Assembly (NCBI RefSeq): GCF_000427465.1
Contig: NZ_ATYB01000014.1
Span: forward strand, 2,379,570 to 2,443,569
DNA from: Sinorhizobium arboris LMG 14919
GTDB taxonomy: Bacteria; Pseudomonadota; Alphaproteobacteria; Rhizobiales; Rhizobiaceae
Direction of reading: 5' to 3'
DNA length: 64,000 bases
In this document: positions 45,256 to 54,085 of the stretch, in pieces
Layout: each line of letters starts with the position of its first letter
Position numbering within the stretch: position 1 is the first letter of the stretch
The notes under the pieces: generated by a model
What the model was told of the DNA's origin: nothing
Database searches by the model: none
The model's input: only the letters and a program-made list of their open reading frames with translations
Made by a program: the position numbers and the translations under genes

Positions 45256-46622
45256 CACACGATTTCCAGGTAGGCGCTGAATTCATAGTCCGTGACCTGC
45301 TCGGCGAAACCTGCGATCTCCTGGCGCTTGCAGGCGATCAGCATGGAACGGAGCACGGGATCGAAGATCTCGGCGGCGATCGGTCCGGCCTCGAAGGCAT
45401 CGACAGCCTGCCCCCAATCGGCAGGAATCTTGGGCAATTTCTCTGCCGTGTAGGCCCGGCCCTCGACAGGTACCGGCGGCTTCCACTTGTTGCGGATGCC
45501 GACGAGTGCCGCGCCGAGGATGGCGGCGACGACGAGATAGGGATTGGCGTCGGCACCGGCGACGCGATGTTCGATCCGCCGCGCCGCCGGATTGCCGCCC
45601 GGGATGCGGATTGCCGAAGTGCGGTTTTCGAAGCCCCAGGAGATGGAAGTCGGCGCATGCGTGTCGGGCCGCAGCCGCCGATAGGAGTTGAAGTGCGGGG
45701 CGAACATCAGCGTCGTCTCGGCCATACCGCGCAGCAGGCCTGCGACCGCATGCTTGAGCACAGCCGATCCCTCGTCGCTGCCGTCGTCGAAGACGTTGTT
45801 GCCCTCCTCGTCGAGAAGGCTGAAGTGGATATGCATGCCGTTGCCGGAGCGGGTGCCGTAGGGCTTCGCCATGAAGGTTGCCGCAAGCCCGTGCTTGCGG
45901 GCAACTCCCTTGACGATGCGCTTGAAGAAGATCGCGTCGTCCGCCGCCTTTAACGGATCGTCGCTGTGCAGCAGGTTGATCTCGAACTGGCCGATGCCGT
46001 TCTCTGCGATCGCCGCATCGGCCGGCACGTTCTGCCGCGCGCACTCCCTGTAGACGTCGGAGAAGAACTCGCCGAAATCGTCGAGCTCGTCGATCGAAAG
46101 GATCGCGTCGGAATCGAGCCGCTTGCCGGTATAGGGCGAGATCGGCGGGACGGCACTGTCCGGCTCCGGATCGATGAGATAGAATTCCAGCTCCGTCGCC
46201 ACCACGGGGCGCAGCCCCAATTCGCGATATTCGCGCACGATCGCCGCAAGCGCCTGGCGCGGATCGGCAAGAAAGGGCCTGCCGTTCTCGACGAACAGCC
46301 AGAGCGGAACCAGCGCGCTCGGCCGCGACGTCCAGTTGACCGGCAGGGCCCCTCGCCCCGTGACCCCGCAGATGCCGTCGCGATCGCCGGTCGCAAAGAC
46401 CTGCTCGCTGCCGATGATGTCTTCACCCCAGACGTCGACGCCGACGATCGAAAGCGGCATGCGGATGCCGCCGCCAAGCACCTTCCTGGCCTGTTCCACC
46501 GGTACCCGCTTGCCGCGCATGATGCCGTTCAGGTCGCAAATCACCGCCTGGATACTTTCTATCGGGCCGTTCTGTTCGAGCCAGGCCTGAAAGGCTGCCG
46601 AGTCATCTGCATCAATTGACAT
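45255..46622 (-). CDS. puuA: glutamine synthetase family, gamma-glutamylpolyamine synthetase-like
   Basis: A 455-aa glutamine-synthetase-fold ligase. Metal and substrate motifs are ATELEFYLIDPEP, ENGIGQFEINLLHSDDPL, the MHIHFSLLDEEG segment and the ENRTSAIRIPGG/RRIEHRVAGADANPYL region. The GlnII/GlnI adenylylation loop is not apparent. This form ATP-dependently joins glutamate to putrescine or another amine. The start at 46622 begins the fold; the upstream frame is the divergent promoter region. It is the first gene of the puuA-puuB operon. Confidence 0.9.
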   Translation of the reverse strand: MSIDADDSAAFQAWLEQNGPIESIQAVICDLNGIMRGKRVPVEQARKVLGGGIRMPLSIVGVDVWGEDIIGSEQVFATGDRDGICGVTGRGALPVNWTSRPSALVPLWLFVENGRPFLADPRQALAAIVREYRELGLRPVVATELEFYLIDPEPDSAVPPISPYTGKRLDSDAILSIDELDDFGEFFSDVYRECARQNVPADAAIAENGIGQFEINLLHSDDPLKAADDAIFFKRIVKGVARKHGLAATFMAKPYGTRSGNGMHIHFSLLDEEGNNVFDDGSDEGSAVLKHAVAGLLRGMAETTLMFAPHFNSYRRLRPDTHAPTSISWGFENRTSAIRIPGGNPAARRIEHRVAGADANPYLVVAAILGAALVGIRNKWKPPVPVEGRAYTAEKLPKIPADWGQAVDAFEAGPIAAEIFDPVLRSMLIACKRQEIAGFAEQVTDYEFSAYLEIV

Positions 46623-46635
46623 ATCGAATTGCTTT

Positions 46636-46659
46636 TTGTGATCACAATTTCTGGAAATT
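46636..46659. promoter_or_regulatory. palindromic operators between puuA-like and gntR genes
   Basis: TTGTGATCACAA (46636-46647) is a perfect 12-base palindrome and AATTTCTGGAAATT (46646-46659) a perfect inverted repeat overlapping it by two bases. The first fits the TNGT...ACNA style of FadR/GntR operators. Both lie just upstream of the puuA-like start, facing the divergent GntR gene. Confidence 0.6.
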
Positions 46660-46743
46660 GACATAATCCGGGATTTGGAGTCAAGCTGCACCGGGTCGGC
46701 AGGATCGACCCTCCAATGCCCGGATGCCGGAGGAACCGCCGCC

Positions 46744-47436
46744 TTGAAAACCCTTGCTCTGCCCGCCCTTGATCGGCCGGAAGGCACGACGACTCACGAC
46801 TATGTGTTTGCGCGCCTCCGGCAGGCGATCATGGTCGGGGCCTTCCGCCCCGGGACCTCCGTCACCATACGCGGCCTCGCAGACGCGCTGGAGAGCAGCC
46901 CGACGCCGGTGCGCGAAGCACTGCGTCAGCTCACCTCGATCGGTGCCCTGCAATTTCTGGAGAACCGGCGCATCGTAGTGCCGCGGATCACGCCGGCGCG
47001 CTTCGAGGAGCTGATCTCGCTTCGTATCACGCTTGAAAGCCACGCCGCTCGCAGGGCCGTTGCGCATCTCTCCGACCGGCAGATAGACCGCATCGTCGTG
47101 CTGGACGACGCAATCGAGGTCGCGATCCTCGCGGGACGGAAAGCGCAGGCGCTGATCGCCAATCAGGAATTTCACCGGCAGATCTATACGGCCAATCCCG
47201 ACCAGGTCGCCATGCCGCTCATAGAGAGCCTCTGGCTCCAGCTCGGGCCGATCCTCGGCATCGCCATGGAGCACGTCACCGAATTCTACATCATCGACCG
47301 TCACCGTGAAGCCATCGAGGCCCTGAGACGGCGTGACGAGGACGCCGTGGCGCAGGCCATCGCCGCGGACATCCGCGAGGGCATCGGCGGCTTCGATCAG
47401 CAGGCGATCGGCAAGCTGCTCGCGCTGGCGGAGTAG
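46744..47436 (+). CDS. GntR-family regulator, FadR/FCD type
   Basis: A 230-aa regulator with an N-terminal winged helix (HDYVFARLRQAIMVGAFRPG; SPTPVREALRQLTSIGALQF) and a C-terminal FCD ligand domain (LRITLESHAARRAV; ANQEFHRQIY; HREAIEALRRRD). The TTG at 46744 is preceded by GGAGGA at suitable distance; the longer frame has no such site. It diverges from the gamma-glutamylpolyamine operon and is its likely repressor. Confidence 0.88.
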   Translation: MKTLALPALDRPEGTTTHDYVFARLRQAIMVGAFRPGTSVTIRGLADALESSPTPVREALRQLTSIGALQFLENRRIVVPRITPARFEELISLRITLESHAARRAVAHLSDRQIDRIVVLDDAIEVAILAGRKAQALIANQEFHRQIYTANPDQVAMPLIESLWLQLGPILGIAMEHVTEFYIIDRHREAIEALRRRDEDAVAQAIAADIREGIGGFDQQAIGKLLALAE

Positions 47437-47520
47437 AGCGAGGCAAGGCGGGTTTGCCCCTCTCCTCCCATTAACCCGAGGACTTTCGCGAAACCATTGC
47501 ATCGGTGAGAACCCGAGATT

Positions 47521-47651
47521 TGCCCCTCACCCTAACCCTCTCCCCGTCAAACGGGGAGAGGGGACGAGTCCGCTTTGCCGATTGAGGCTGAAGCGGCACA
47601 CAAGGGTGTCCCCTCTCCCCGCGCGCGGGGAGATGGCTAGGGTGAGGGGCA
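47521..47651. repeat. 131-base element with CCCCTCA-type terminal inverted repeats
   Basis: TGCCCCTCACCCTA (47521-47534) and TAGGGTGAGGGGCA (47638-47651) are perfect inverted ends. Inside are two CTCCCCG...CGGGGAG hairpins. It fills the gap between two GntR genes and belongs to the same family as 30683-30729 and 59303-59463. It is too short to encode a transposase. Confidence 0.8.
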
Positions 47652-47726
47652 GACCTCAGGACTCAAAGCGCCGCTCATCTGCCCCTTGACCACCTGTTCG
47701 ATCCCCTGCATATTGCTCAGATGTCA

Positions 47727-47740
47727 GACCAATTCTGGTC
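47727..47740. promoter_or_regulatory. probable autoregulatory GntR operator
   Basis: GACCA-ATTC-TGGTC is a perfect 5-4-5 palindrome 13 bases before the chosen start of the GntR gene. Its position immediately in front of the ribosome site is consistent with autorepression. Confidence 0.5.
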
Positions 47741-47753
47741 CTGGGAGAACCGG

Positions 47754-48470
47754 ATGCCCCTGCAGGATAGAGCGATGCTCCTGCCCCTTCCGCCCGCCGA
47801 TCGGGCGCAGCAGGTGATATCCGCTCTTGCCGATTACATTCAAAGATCGGGGCTCAATCCGGGGGACCGGCTGCCGGCGGAGCGGGAACTGATGGCGGCG
47901 CTCGCCGTGGGCCGCTCCACCATTCGCGAGGTGCTGAGCCATTTCCAGGCGCTCGGCGTCGTCGAGGCGCGCAAGGGCAGCGGCACCTATCTCCTGCGCG
48001 CCATCTCCACCGCGACCATCCATATGCCGCTGGCGCTCGACACAGAGCACCTTCGCGACGCGCTTCTGCAGACGCTCGAAGTGCGGCGCGGCATCGAGGT
48101 CGAGGCCGGCATGGTCGCATCCCGGCGCCGCACGGAGGCCGACCTCGTCAACATCGAAACGAAGCTCAACGAGATGGAGCGGGTTCATCTCGCCAAGGGG
48201 ACGTCCGGCCCGGAAGACCTCGCCTTCCATCTTGCGATCTACGACGCGACTCACAATCCGCTCTTCAAACAATTGCTCGAGCAGATGCGCGAGGCCTTCG
48301 AACGCTTCTGGGACGAGCCCTTCGACCGTTCGGACTTCGCCAGGCGCTCCTTTCCCTTTCACCGAACGCTTTTCGATGCGATCGCGGCGCAGGACGCTGA
48401 GGCCGCGCGCGCGGAAACGCTGAAAATCCTCGCGGTTGTCGAGGAAGACATCAAGGAAATGTCCAAATGA
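47754..48470 (+). CDS. GntR-family regulator, FadR/FCD type
   Basis: A 238-aa regulator with a winged helix (ISALADYIQRSGLNPGDRLP; RSTIREVLSHFQALGVVEAR) and an FCD domain (LQTLEVRRGIEVEAGMVASR; FHLAIYDATHNPLF). The ATG at 47754 has GGGAG seven bases upstream; an ATG at 47721 has none and would place a palindrome inside the gene. It overlaps the PLP-enzyme gene by ATGA, so it is the first gene of that operon and likely its local repressor. Confidence 0.88.
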   Translation: MPLQDRAMLLPLPPADRAQQVISALADYIQRSGLNPGDRLPAERELMAALAVGRSTIREVLSHFQALGVVEARKGSGTYLLRAISTATIHMPLALDTEHLRDALLQTLEVRRGIEVEAGMVASRRRTEADLVNIETKLNEMERVHLAKGTSGPEDLAFHLAIYDATHNPLFKQLLEQMREAFERFWDEPFDRSDFARRSFPFHRTLFDAIAAQDAEAARAETLKILAVVEEDIKEMSK

Positions 48471-49639
48471 ACAACGGCCTCGACCCGTTCGAGAGAGCCT
48501 CCCTTATCGTCGCGCATGACGAGAGCAACGCTTTCGACGCCGTCGTACCGCCGATCGTGCAGACCTCTCTCTTCACCTTCAAGGACTATGACGAGATGGT
48601 CGCCTCCTATCGGGGCGAGCGCGTTCGGCCTATCTACACCCGCGGGCTCAATCCGACGGTCAGGCATTTCGAGGAGATGCTGGCGAAGCTCGAAGGCGCC
48701 GAAGACGCCATCGGTTTCGCAAGCGGCATGTCGGCGATCTCCTCCACAGTCCTCTCCTTCGTCGAGCCGGGCGACCGGATCGTCGCCGTAAAGCATGTCT
48801 ATCCCGATGCGTTCCGCCTCTTCGGCACCCATCTGAAGCGCATGCGTGTCGAGGTCACCTATGTCGACGGGCGCGACGAAGAGGCGATTGCCAAGGCGCT
48901 TCCCGGCGCCAAGCTCTTCTACATGGAAAGCCCGACCAGCTGGGTGATGGACACGCACGATGTCGCAGCGCTTGCGGCTCTTGCGCGCCGGCAAGGGATC
49001 GTCACGGTCATCGACAACAGCTGGGCGAGCCCGGTGTTTCAGCAGCCGGTCTCGCTCGGCGTCGATCTCGTCATTCACTCGGCATCGAAATATCTTGGTG
49101 GCCATAGCGATGTCGTCGCCGGCGTCGTCGCCGGATCGCGCGAGCTGATCGGCCGCATCCGTTCGGAAGCCTATCCCTATCTCGGCGGCAAGCTTTCGCC
49201 CTTCGACGCCTGGCTGCTGATCCGGGGCATGCGCACGCTGCCGGTGCGGATGAAGGCACATGAGCGCTCGGGGCTCGCGGTCGCCCGCCGCCTGGCCGAG
49301 CATCCGCTGGTCGAAACAGTGTGCCACCCGGGCCTCGGCAACCATCTGCCGCCCGGTCTCTCCGGCACCTCCGGACTCTTCTCCTTCATTTTCCGCGAAG
49401 GCTTCGACGTGCGCCGCTTCGCCGATCACCTGAAACTGTTCAAGCTCGGCGTCTCCTGGGGCGGCCACGAAAGCCTCATCGTGCCGGGCGAAGTCGTCCT
49501 GGCGCAGAAAGCCGAGCCCAATTCCGCGGCAGCCTTCGGCATTTCACCGCGGTCGGTACGGCTCCATGTCGGCCTGGAGGGAACGGAGGCCCTCTGGAGC
49601 GATCTCGAAGCGGCGATGACAGCCGCTTCGTCAGGCTGA
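48467..49639 (+). CDS. Cys/Met-metabolism PLP enzyme (cystathionine lyase/synthase family)
   Basis: A 390-aa fold-type I PLP enzyme. Motifs are YTRGLNPTVRHFEEMLAKLE, the ring-stacking region FASGMSAISSTVL, the cofactor Asp in TVIDNSWASPVF and the Schiff-base Lys in IHSASKYLGGHSDVVAG. Cystathionine beta-lyases share this layout, and a conserved late SWGGHESLI is present. It is co-transcribed with a GntR regulator and a sugar-type ABC importer rather than with methionine genes, so the physiological substrate may be an imported sulfur or amino compound. Confidence 0.88.
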   Translation: MNNGLDPFERASLIVAHDESNAFDAVVPPIVQTSLFTFKDYDEMVASYRGERVRPIYTRGLNPTVRHFEEMLAKLEGAEDAIGFASGMSAISSTVLSFVEPGDRIVAVKHVYPDAFRLFGTHLKRMRVEVTYVDGRDEEAIAKALPGAKLFYMESPTSWVMDTHDVAALAALARRQGIVTVIDNSWASPVFQQPVSLGVDLVIHSASKYLGGHSDVVAGVVAGSRELIGRIRSEAYPYLGGKLSPFDAWLLIRGMRTLPVRMKAHERSGLAVARRLAEHPLVETVCHPGLGNHLPPGLSGTSGLFSFIFREGFDVRRFADHLKLFKLGVSWGGHESLIVPGEVVLAQKAEPNSAAAFGISPRSVRLHVGLEGTEALWSDLEAAMTAASSG

Positions 49640-49676
49640 CGAACACGCAACAAGCGAGAACAAAGGGAACAATAAA

Positions 49677-50939
49677 ATGAGGAAACTGATCACAGCCACC
49701 CTGCTTGCCACGCTGATGGCCGGCAGCGCTCTTGCCGACACGAAGCTGAAGCTCGTCGAGGTCATCACCAGCCCCGAGCGCACCGAAACGCTGAAGTCGA
49801 TCGTCGCCAAGTTCGAACAGGCGAATCCCGGTACGACCGTGGAGATCATTTCGCTGCCCTGGGGCGAAGCCTTCCAGAAATTCGCGACCATGGTCTCGGC
49901 CGGCGAAATCCCCGACGTCATGGAAATGCCGGACACCTGGCTGTCGCTCTATGCCAATAACGGCATGCTCGAAAGCCTGGAGCCCTATCTCGAAAAGTGG
50001 GAGCACACGCCTGGCCTCACCGAGCGCGCGCTCGAACTCGGCCGCGACGTCAATGACACCGCCTATATGCTGCCCTACGGCTTCTATCTCCGGGCGATGT
50101 TCTACAACAAGAAGCTGCTCTCGGAAGCGGGCGTCGCCGAACCGCCGAAGACGATGGACGACTTCGTCAAGGCTTCCGAGGCGGTCTCCAAGCTCCCGGG
50201 CAAATCGGGCTACTGCCTGCGCGGCGGTCCGGGCGGGCTCAACGGCTGGGTCATGTTCGGCGCGACCATGGCCGGCGATAACAAGTTCTTCAACGAGGAC
50301 GGCACCTCGACGATGAACAGCGAGGGCTGGATCAAAGGCCTCACCTGGGTCATCGACCTCTACAAGAACGGGCTCGCGCCGAAGGACAGCGTCAACTGGG
50401 GCTTCAACGAGATCGTCGCCGGCTTCTACAGCGGCACCTGCGCCTTCCTGGATCAGGATCCGGACGCGCTGATCGCGATCGCTCAGCGCATGAAGCCGGA
50501 GGATTTCGGCGTGACCACCATGCCGAAGGGGCCGAGCGGCAAGGCCTTTACCACGATCGGCTTTGCCGGCTGGTCGATCCTTGCCGCCAGCCAGAACAAG
50601 GATCTCTCCTGGAAGCTGGTCGAGACGCTGGAGGGGCCGGAAGGCAACATCGAGTGGAACAAGCGCACCGGCGCGCTGCCCGTCCATAAGTCGGCCGAGA
50701 AGGACCCCTTCTATGCGAGCCCGCAGTTCAAGGGCTGGTTCGACGAACTCGCCGACAAGGACGTCGTGCTGACGGTCATGCCGACCTATCTCGAAGAATT
50801 CGCCTTCTTCAAGGATTCGCTTGCCATCAAGACGAGCCAGGAGGCCCTCCTCGGCGACATCACGCCGGAAGAGCTCGCCAATCAGTGGGCCGACTACCTG
50901 ACAAAGGCGCAGCAGAAGTACCTCGCAAACAAAAAGTAA
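49677..50939 (+). CDS. ABC sugar-type substrate-binding protein
   Basis: A 420-aa family-1 solute-binding protein with a signal peptide (MRKLITATLLATLMAGSALA). Fold features include FEQANPGTTVEIISLPWGEA, PDVMEMPDTWLSLYANNG and ALPVHKSAEKDPFY. AGGGAAC precedes the ATG. It follows the PLP enzyme by 37 bases. Ligands of this class are usually sugars, but amino-sugar or other polar compounds occur. Confidence 0.92.
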   Translation: MRKLITATLLATLMAGSALADTKLKLVEVITSPERTETLKSIVAKFEQANPGTTVEIISLPWGEAFQKFATMVSAGEIPDVMEMPDTWLSLYANNGMLESLEPYLEKWEHTPGLTERALELGRDVNDTAYMLPYGFYLRAMFYNKKLLSEAGVAEPPKTMDDFVKASEAVSKLPGKSGYCLRGGPGGLNGWVMFGATMAGDNKFFNEDGTSTMNSEGWIKGLTWVIDLYKNGLAPKDSVNWGFNEIVAGFYSGTCAFLDQDPDALIAIAQRMKPEDFGVTTMPKGPSGKAFTTIGFAGWSILAASQNKDLSWKLVETLEGPEGNIEWNKRTGALPVHKSAEKDPFYASPQFKGWFDELADKDVVLTVMPTYLEEFAFFKDSLAIKTSQEALLGDITPEELANQWADYLTKAQQKYLANKK

Positions 50940-50944
50940 TGCTC

Positions 50945-50972
50945 GACCGGCGGCGCTTAACCGCCGCCGGTC
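50945..50972 (+). terminator. intercistronic hairpin after the sugar-binding protein gene
   Basis: GACCGGCGGCG (50945-50955) and CGCCGCCGGTC (50962-50972) form a perfect 11-base-pair stem directly after the stop codon. No T-run follows. It probably gives partial termination or 3'-end stability so that binding protein is made in excess over the permeases. Confidence 0.8.
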
Positions 50973-51037
50973 CTCCGACGTGATGAAAGAAGGCACGCCA
51001 TCGATAACGGCGGTCAAAAATAGGGGAATTCCGACCA

Positions 51038-51973
51038 ATGGCCTATGCCGCACGCCATGACGGCCTGCCCGCAATTCGCCCGCCGCTGATGAAGCGGATC
51101 GCCGACGCCTCTGCGCCCTATCTCTACACCGCCCCGGCGCTCATTCTGATCGTTACGGTCATGCTGGTGCCTCTGGTGCTCGGCATCTCCTACGCCTTCC
51201 GCGATATCCAGCTGCTCAACCCCTTCTCGGGCGGGTTCGTCGGCCTCGATCACTTCCGTGCCCTCGCCCAGGACCAGGCTTTCTTCCGTTCGCTGCGCAA
51301 CACGCTCTGGTGGACCGGCGCCTCCGTCTTTCTGCAGTTCGCCTTCGGGCTCATTCTGGCGCTTCTGCTCGACAAACCTTTCTATGGGCGCGCGATCGCG
51401 CAGGCGCTCGTCTTCCTGCCCTGGGCGGTGCCGAGCTTCCTGGCCGGCCTCAACTGGGCCTGGCTTTTCAATCCCGTCGTCGGTCCGCTGCCGCACTGGC
51501 TCTTCGCCCTCGGCATCATGAGCCAGCCGACCAACATTCTGTCCGATCCCCAGCTTGCCATGTGGGGACCGATCGTCGCCAATATCTGGTGGGGCATTCC
51601 CTTCTTCGCAATCACACTGCTGGCGGCACTCCAGGCGATCCCGCGCGATCTCTACGAGGCGGCGAGCATCGACGGGGCCGGCCCGCTGCAGCGTTTCCTT
51701 TCGATCACGCTTCCCTTCCTGGCCCCGACGATCGCGATCACCATACTGCTGCGCACGGTCTGGATCTCCAATTTCGCCGATCTCATCATCGTCATGACCA
51801 ATGGCGGACCGGCGGACCGAACCCAGATCGTCGCAAGCTACATCTTCACCCAGGCGTTCAAGCGGCTGGATTTCGGCTATGCCTCGGCGATCGCGCTGGT
51901 GCTGCTGGCGCTGCTCCTCGCCTATTCATTGCTGATCGTGATCCTGCGGCAGTGGCTCCTGAGCAAGGATTGA
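51038..51973 (+). CDS. ABC sugar permease (MalF/UgpA type)
   Basis: A 311-aa six-helix permease. The first helix is in YLYTAPALILIVTVMLVPLVL. The coupling loop is EAASIDGAGPLQRFLSITLP, the EAA motif of this family. An internal ATG at MKRIADASAPYLY could be the start, but GGGGAA precedes the one used. It pairs with the next gene. Confidence 0.93.
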   Translation: MAYAARHDGLPAIRPPLMKRIADASAPYLYTAPALILIVTVMLVPLVLGISYAFRDIQLLNPFSGGFVGLDHFRALAQDQAFFRSLRNTLWWTGASVFLQFAFGLILALLLDKPFYGRAIAQALVFLPWAVPSFLAGLNWAWLFNPVVGPLPHWLFALGIMSQPTNILSDPQLAMWGPIVANIWWGIPFFAITLLAALQAIPRDLYEAASIDGAGPLQRFLSITLPFLAPTIAITILLRTVWISNFADLIIVMTNGGPADRTQIVASYIFTQAFKRLDFGYASAIALVLLALLLAYSLLIVILRQWLLSKD

Positions 51974-51977
51974 GACC

Positions 51978-52811
51978 ATGCGCGCCAAACCAACATTTCT
52001 GACCATTGCCCACCGCCTGGCGATCCTCGCTTTTATCGCCTTCGCGCTCTTCCCTCTCTTCTGGCTGCTCAAGGTCGCCGTCACGCCGAACGATCTTCTC
52101 TATTCGGAAGGTATTCGTCTCTGGCCGTCGCGGGCGAGCCTCGAACACTTCGACTTCGTCCTGCGGCACAGCGCCTTCCCGGTGTTCTTCCGCAACAGCC
52201 TCATCGTTTCCGGGTCGACCGCCGTCATCGTCACCATCCTCGCCTCGCTCTCCGGCTACGCGCTTTCGCGCTTCCGTTTCCGCGGCAAATACTGGCTGGT
52301 CACGCTGATGCTGCTGACACAGATGTTTCCGCTGGTGATGCTGGTCGCGCCGATCTTCAAGATCCTCTCGCCGCTGGGGCTGACCAACAGTCTCACCGGC
52401 CTCGTCGTCGTCTACACCGCCTTCAACGTTCCCTTCGCGACATTCCTGATGCAGTCCTTCTTCGACGGCATTCCGAGGGACCTCGAAGAGGCGGCGATGA
52501 TCGACGGCGCGACGCAGTTCGTCGCCTTCCGCCAGATCATCCTGCCGCTGACGCTGCCCGGCATTGCCGCGACCCTCGGTTTCGTCTTCACCGCCGCCTG
52601 GAGCGAACTGCTCTTCTCGCTGATGCTGATTTCCGGCAACGCGCAGGCGACCTTTCCGGTCGGGCTCCTGTCCTTCGTTTCGAAATTCTCGGTCGACTTC
52701 GGCCAGATGATGGCCGCCGGCGTGCTGGCACTGATCCCGGCCTGCCTCTTCTTCCTCCTCATTCAACGCTATCTCGTCCAGGGCCTCACGGCCGGCGCGG
52801 TGAAAGGCTGA
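51978..52811 (+). CDS. ABC sugar permease (MalG/UgpE type)
   Basis: A 277-aa six-helix permease with the EAA loop LEEAAMIDGATQFVAFRQII and the family's characteristic end YLVQGLTAGAVKG. It follows its partner by four bases and precedes the ATPase gene by six. Confidence 0.94.
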   Translation: MRAKPTFLTIAHRLAILAFIAFALFPLFWLLKVAVTPNDLLYSEGIRLWPSRASLEHFDFVLRHSAFPVFFRNSLIVSGSTAVIVTILASLSGYALSRFRFRGKYWLVTLMLLTQMFPLVMLVAPIFKILSPLGLTNSLTGLVVVYTAFNVPFATFLMQSFFDGIPRDLEEAAMIDGATQFVAFRQIILPLTLPGIAATLGFVFTAAWSELLFSLMLISGNAQATFPVGLLSFVSKFSVDFGQMMAAGVLALIPACLFFLLIQRYLVQGLTAGAVKG

Positions 52812-52817
52812 TACGCA

Positions 52818-53885
52818 ATGGCTTCCATCGACATCGCCAACATCAAGAAGTCCTACGGTACCCACCCGGTGCTGCACGACGTCGACCTCAACATCAGCGA
52901 CGGCGAATTCGTCGTGCTCGTCGGTCCCTCCGGCTGCGGCAAGTCGACCCTGCTGCGCATGATCGCCGGGCTTGAGAGCGTGACCGGCGGCGAGATCCGC
53001 ATTGCCGGCAGGCGAGTCAACGAACTCGCCCCGAAGGACCGCGACATCGCCATGGTGTTCCAGTCCTATGCGCTCTACCCGCATATGTCGGTCGCGAAGA
53101 ACATGAGCTACAGCCTGAGGCTCCGCAAGACGGCCAAGGACAGGATAACGACGGTCGTTGCGGGCGCCGCTGCCAAGCTCGGCCTCGACCCGCTGCTCGA
53201 CCGCCGCCCCAGGGCGCTCTCCGGCGGCCAGCGCCAGCGCGTCGCCATGGGCCGCGCCATCGTGCGCCAGCCGAAGGCCTTTCTCTTCGACGAGCCGCTC
53301 TCCAATCTCGATGCGCGCCTGCGCGAGCAGATGCGCGCCGAAATCAAGAAGCTGCACAAGGATCTGGGCGCCACCTCTATCTATGTGACGCATGATCAGA
53401 TCGAGGCGATGACCCTTGCCGACCGGATCGTCGCCATGAATGGCGGCGTAGTCCAGCAGGTCGGAAGCCCGCTCGATCTTTACGATCGCCCGGCCAACCT
53501 TTTCGTGGCCGGCTTCATCGGCTCGCCGGGCATGAACTTCTTCGAAGGCACCTATCATGCGGGCGAGGCGCCGCGCCTGGAGCTGGCGGGCGACATCGGC
53601 ATTCCGCTGGACGCGGCCGCGCCCGTTCCGAACAACTCGAAGGTGACGCTCGGCATCCGTCCCGAACATGTCGTGCTTGCCGGCCACGGACCGGAGACGC
53701 TGCTTGCCGGCGTCGACCTGGTCGAGCCGACCGGCTTCGGCATCATCCTGCATCTCTCGGTCGGGCGGGCGGCCTTCAAGGCCTTCACCAATGACCGATC
53801 GTTTCTGACCGCATCCGGCACGGTCCCCGTCCGCTTTCCTGGCCACCACCTTCATTTCTTCGATACGGAGGGCAAACGCCTCTGA
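52818..53885 (+). CDS. ABC sugar ATPase (UgpC/MsmK type)
   Basis: A 355-aa ATPase with Walker A GPSGCGKSTLLRMI, Q-loop FQSYALYPHMSV, signature LSGGQRQRVAMGRAI, Walker B AFLFDEPLSNLDARLR and switch His in YVTHDQIEAMTLAD, followed by a MalK-type regulatory domain (VTLGIRPEHVVL). It completes the importer. Confidence 0.94.
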   Translation: MASIDIANIKKSYGTHPVLHDVDLNISDGEFVVLVGPSGCGKSTLLRMIAGLESVTGGEIRIAGRRVNELAPKDRDIAMVFQSYALYPHMSVAKNMSYSLRLRKTAKDRITTVVAGAAAKLGLDPLLDRRPRALSGGQRQRVAMGRAIVRQPKAFLFDEPLSNLDARLREQMRAEIKKLHKDLGATSIYVTHDQIEAMTLADRIVAMNGGVVQQVGSPLDLYDRPANLFVAGFIGSPGMNFFEGTYHAGEAPRLELAGDIGIPLDAAAPVPNNSKVTLGIRPEHVVLAGHGPETLLAGVDLVEPTGFGIILHLSVGRAAFKAFTNDRSFLTASGTVPVRFPGHHLHFFDTEGKRL

Positions 53886-54085
53886 AATGCTCAGGGTCGC
53901 CGATGCATGGCAGCAGTCTGTGCTTAGCCAGAAGGAGCAATTGACTTCTCCCCGGCAAGGACTAGCTTCTTTCCTGTCGCACGTATCAACCGCACCGGCG
54001 CGCCATTTCTAAGAAGCAAGCACCGCCAAAGCAGATTTGACGATAGCCTTCCTTGCCCCGCGCCGGGCGAAATTGAGGAAGTATC

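Noticed and set aside
51858..53855. 665-codon open frame antisense to the sugar importer genes
   Set aside because: It spans several unmistakable plus-strand genes and has no motifs of its own.
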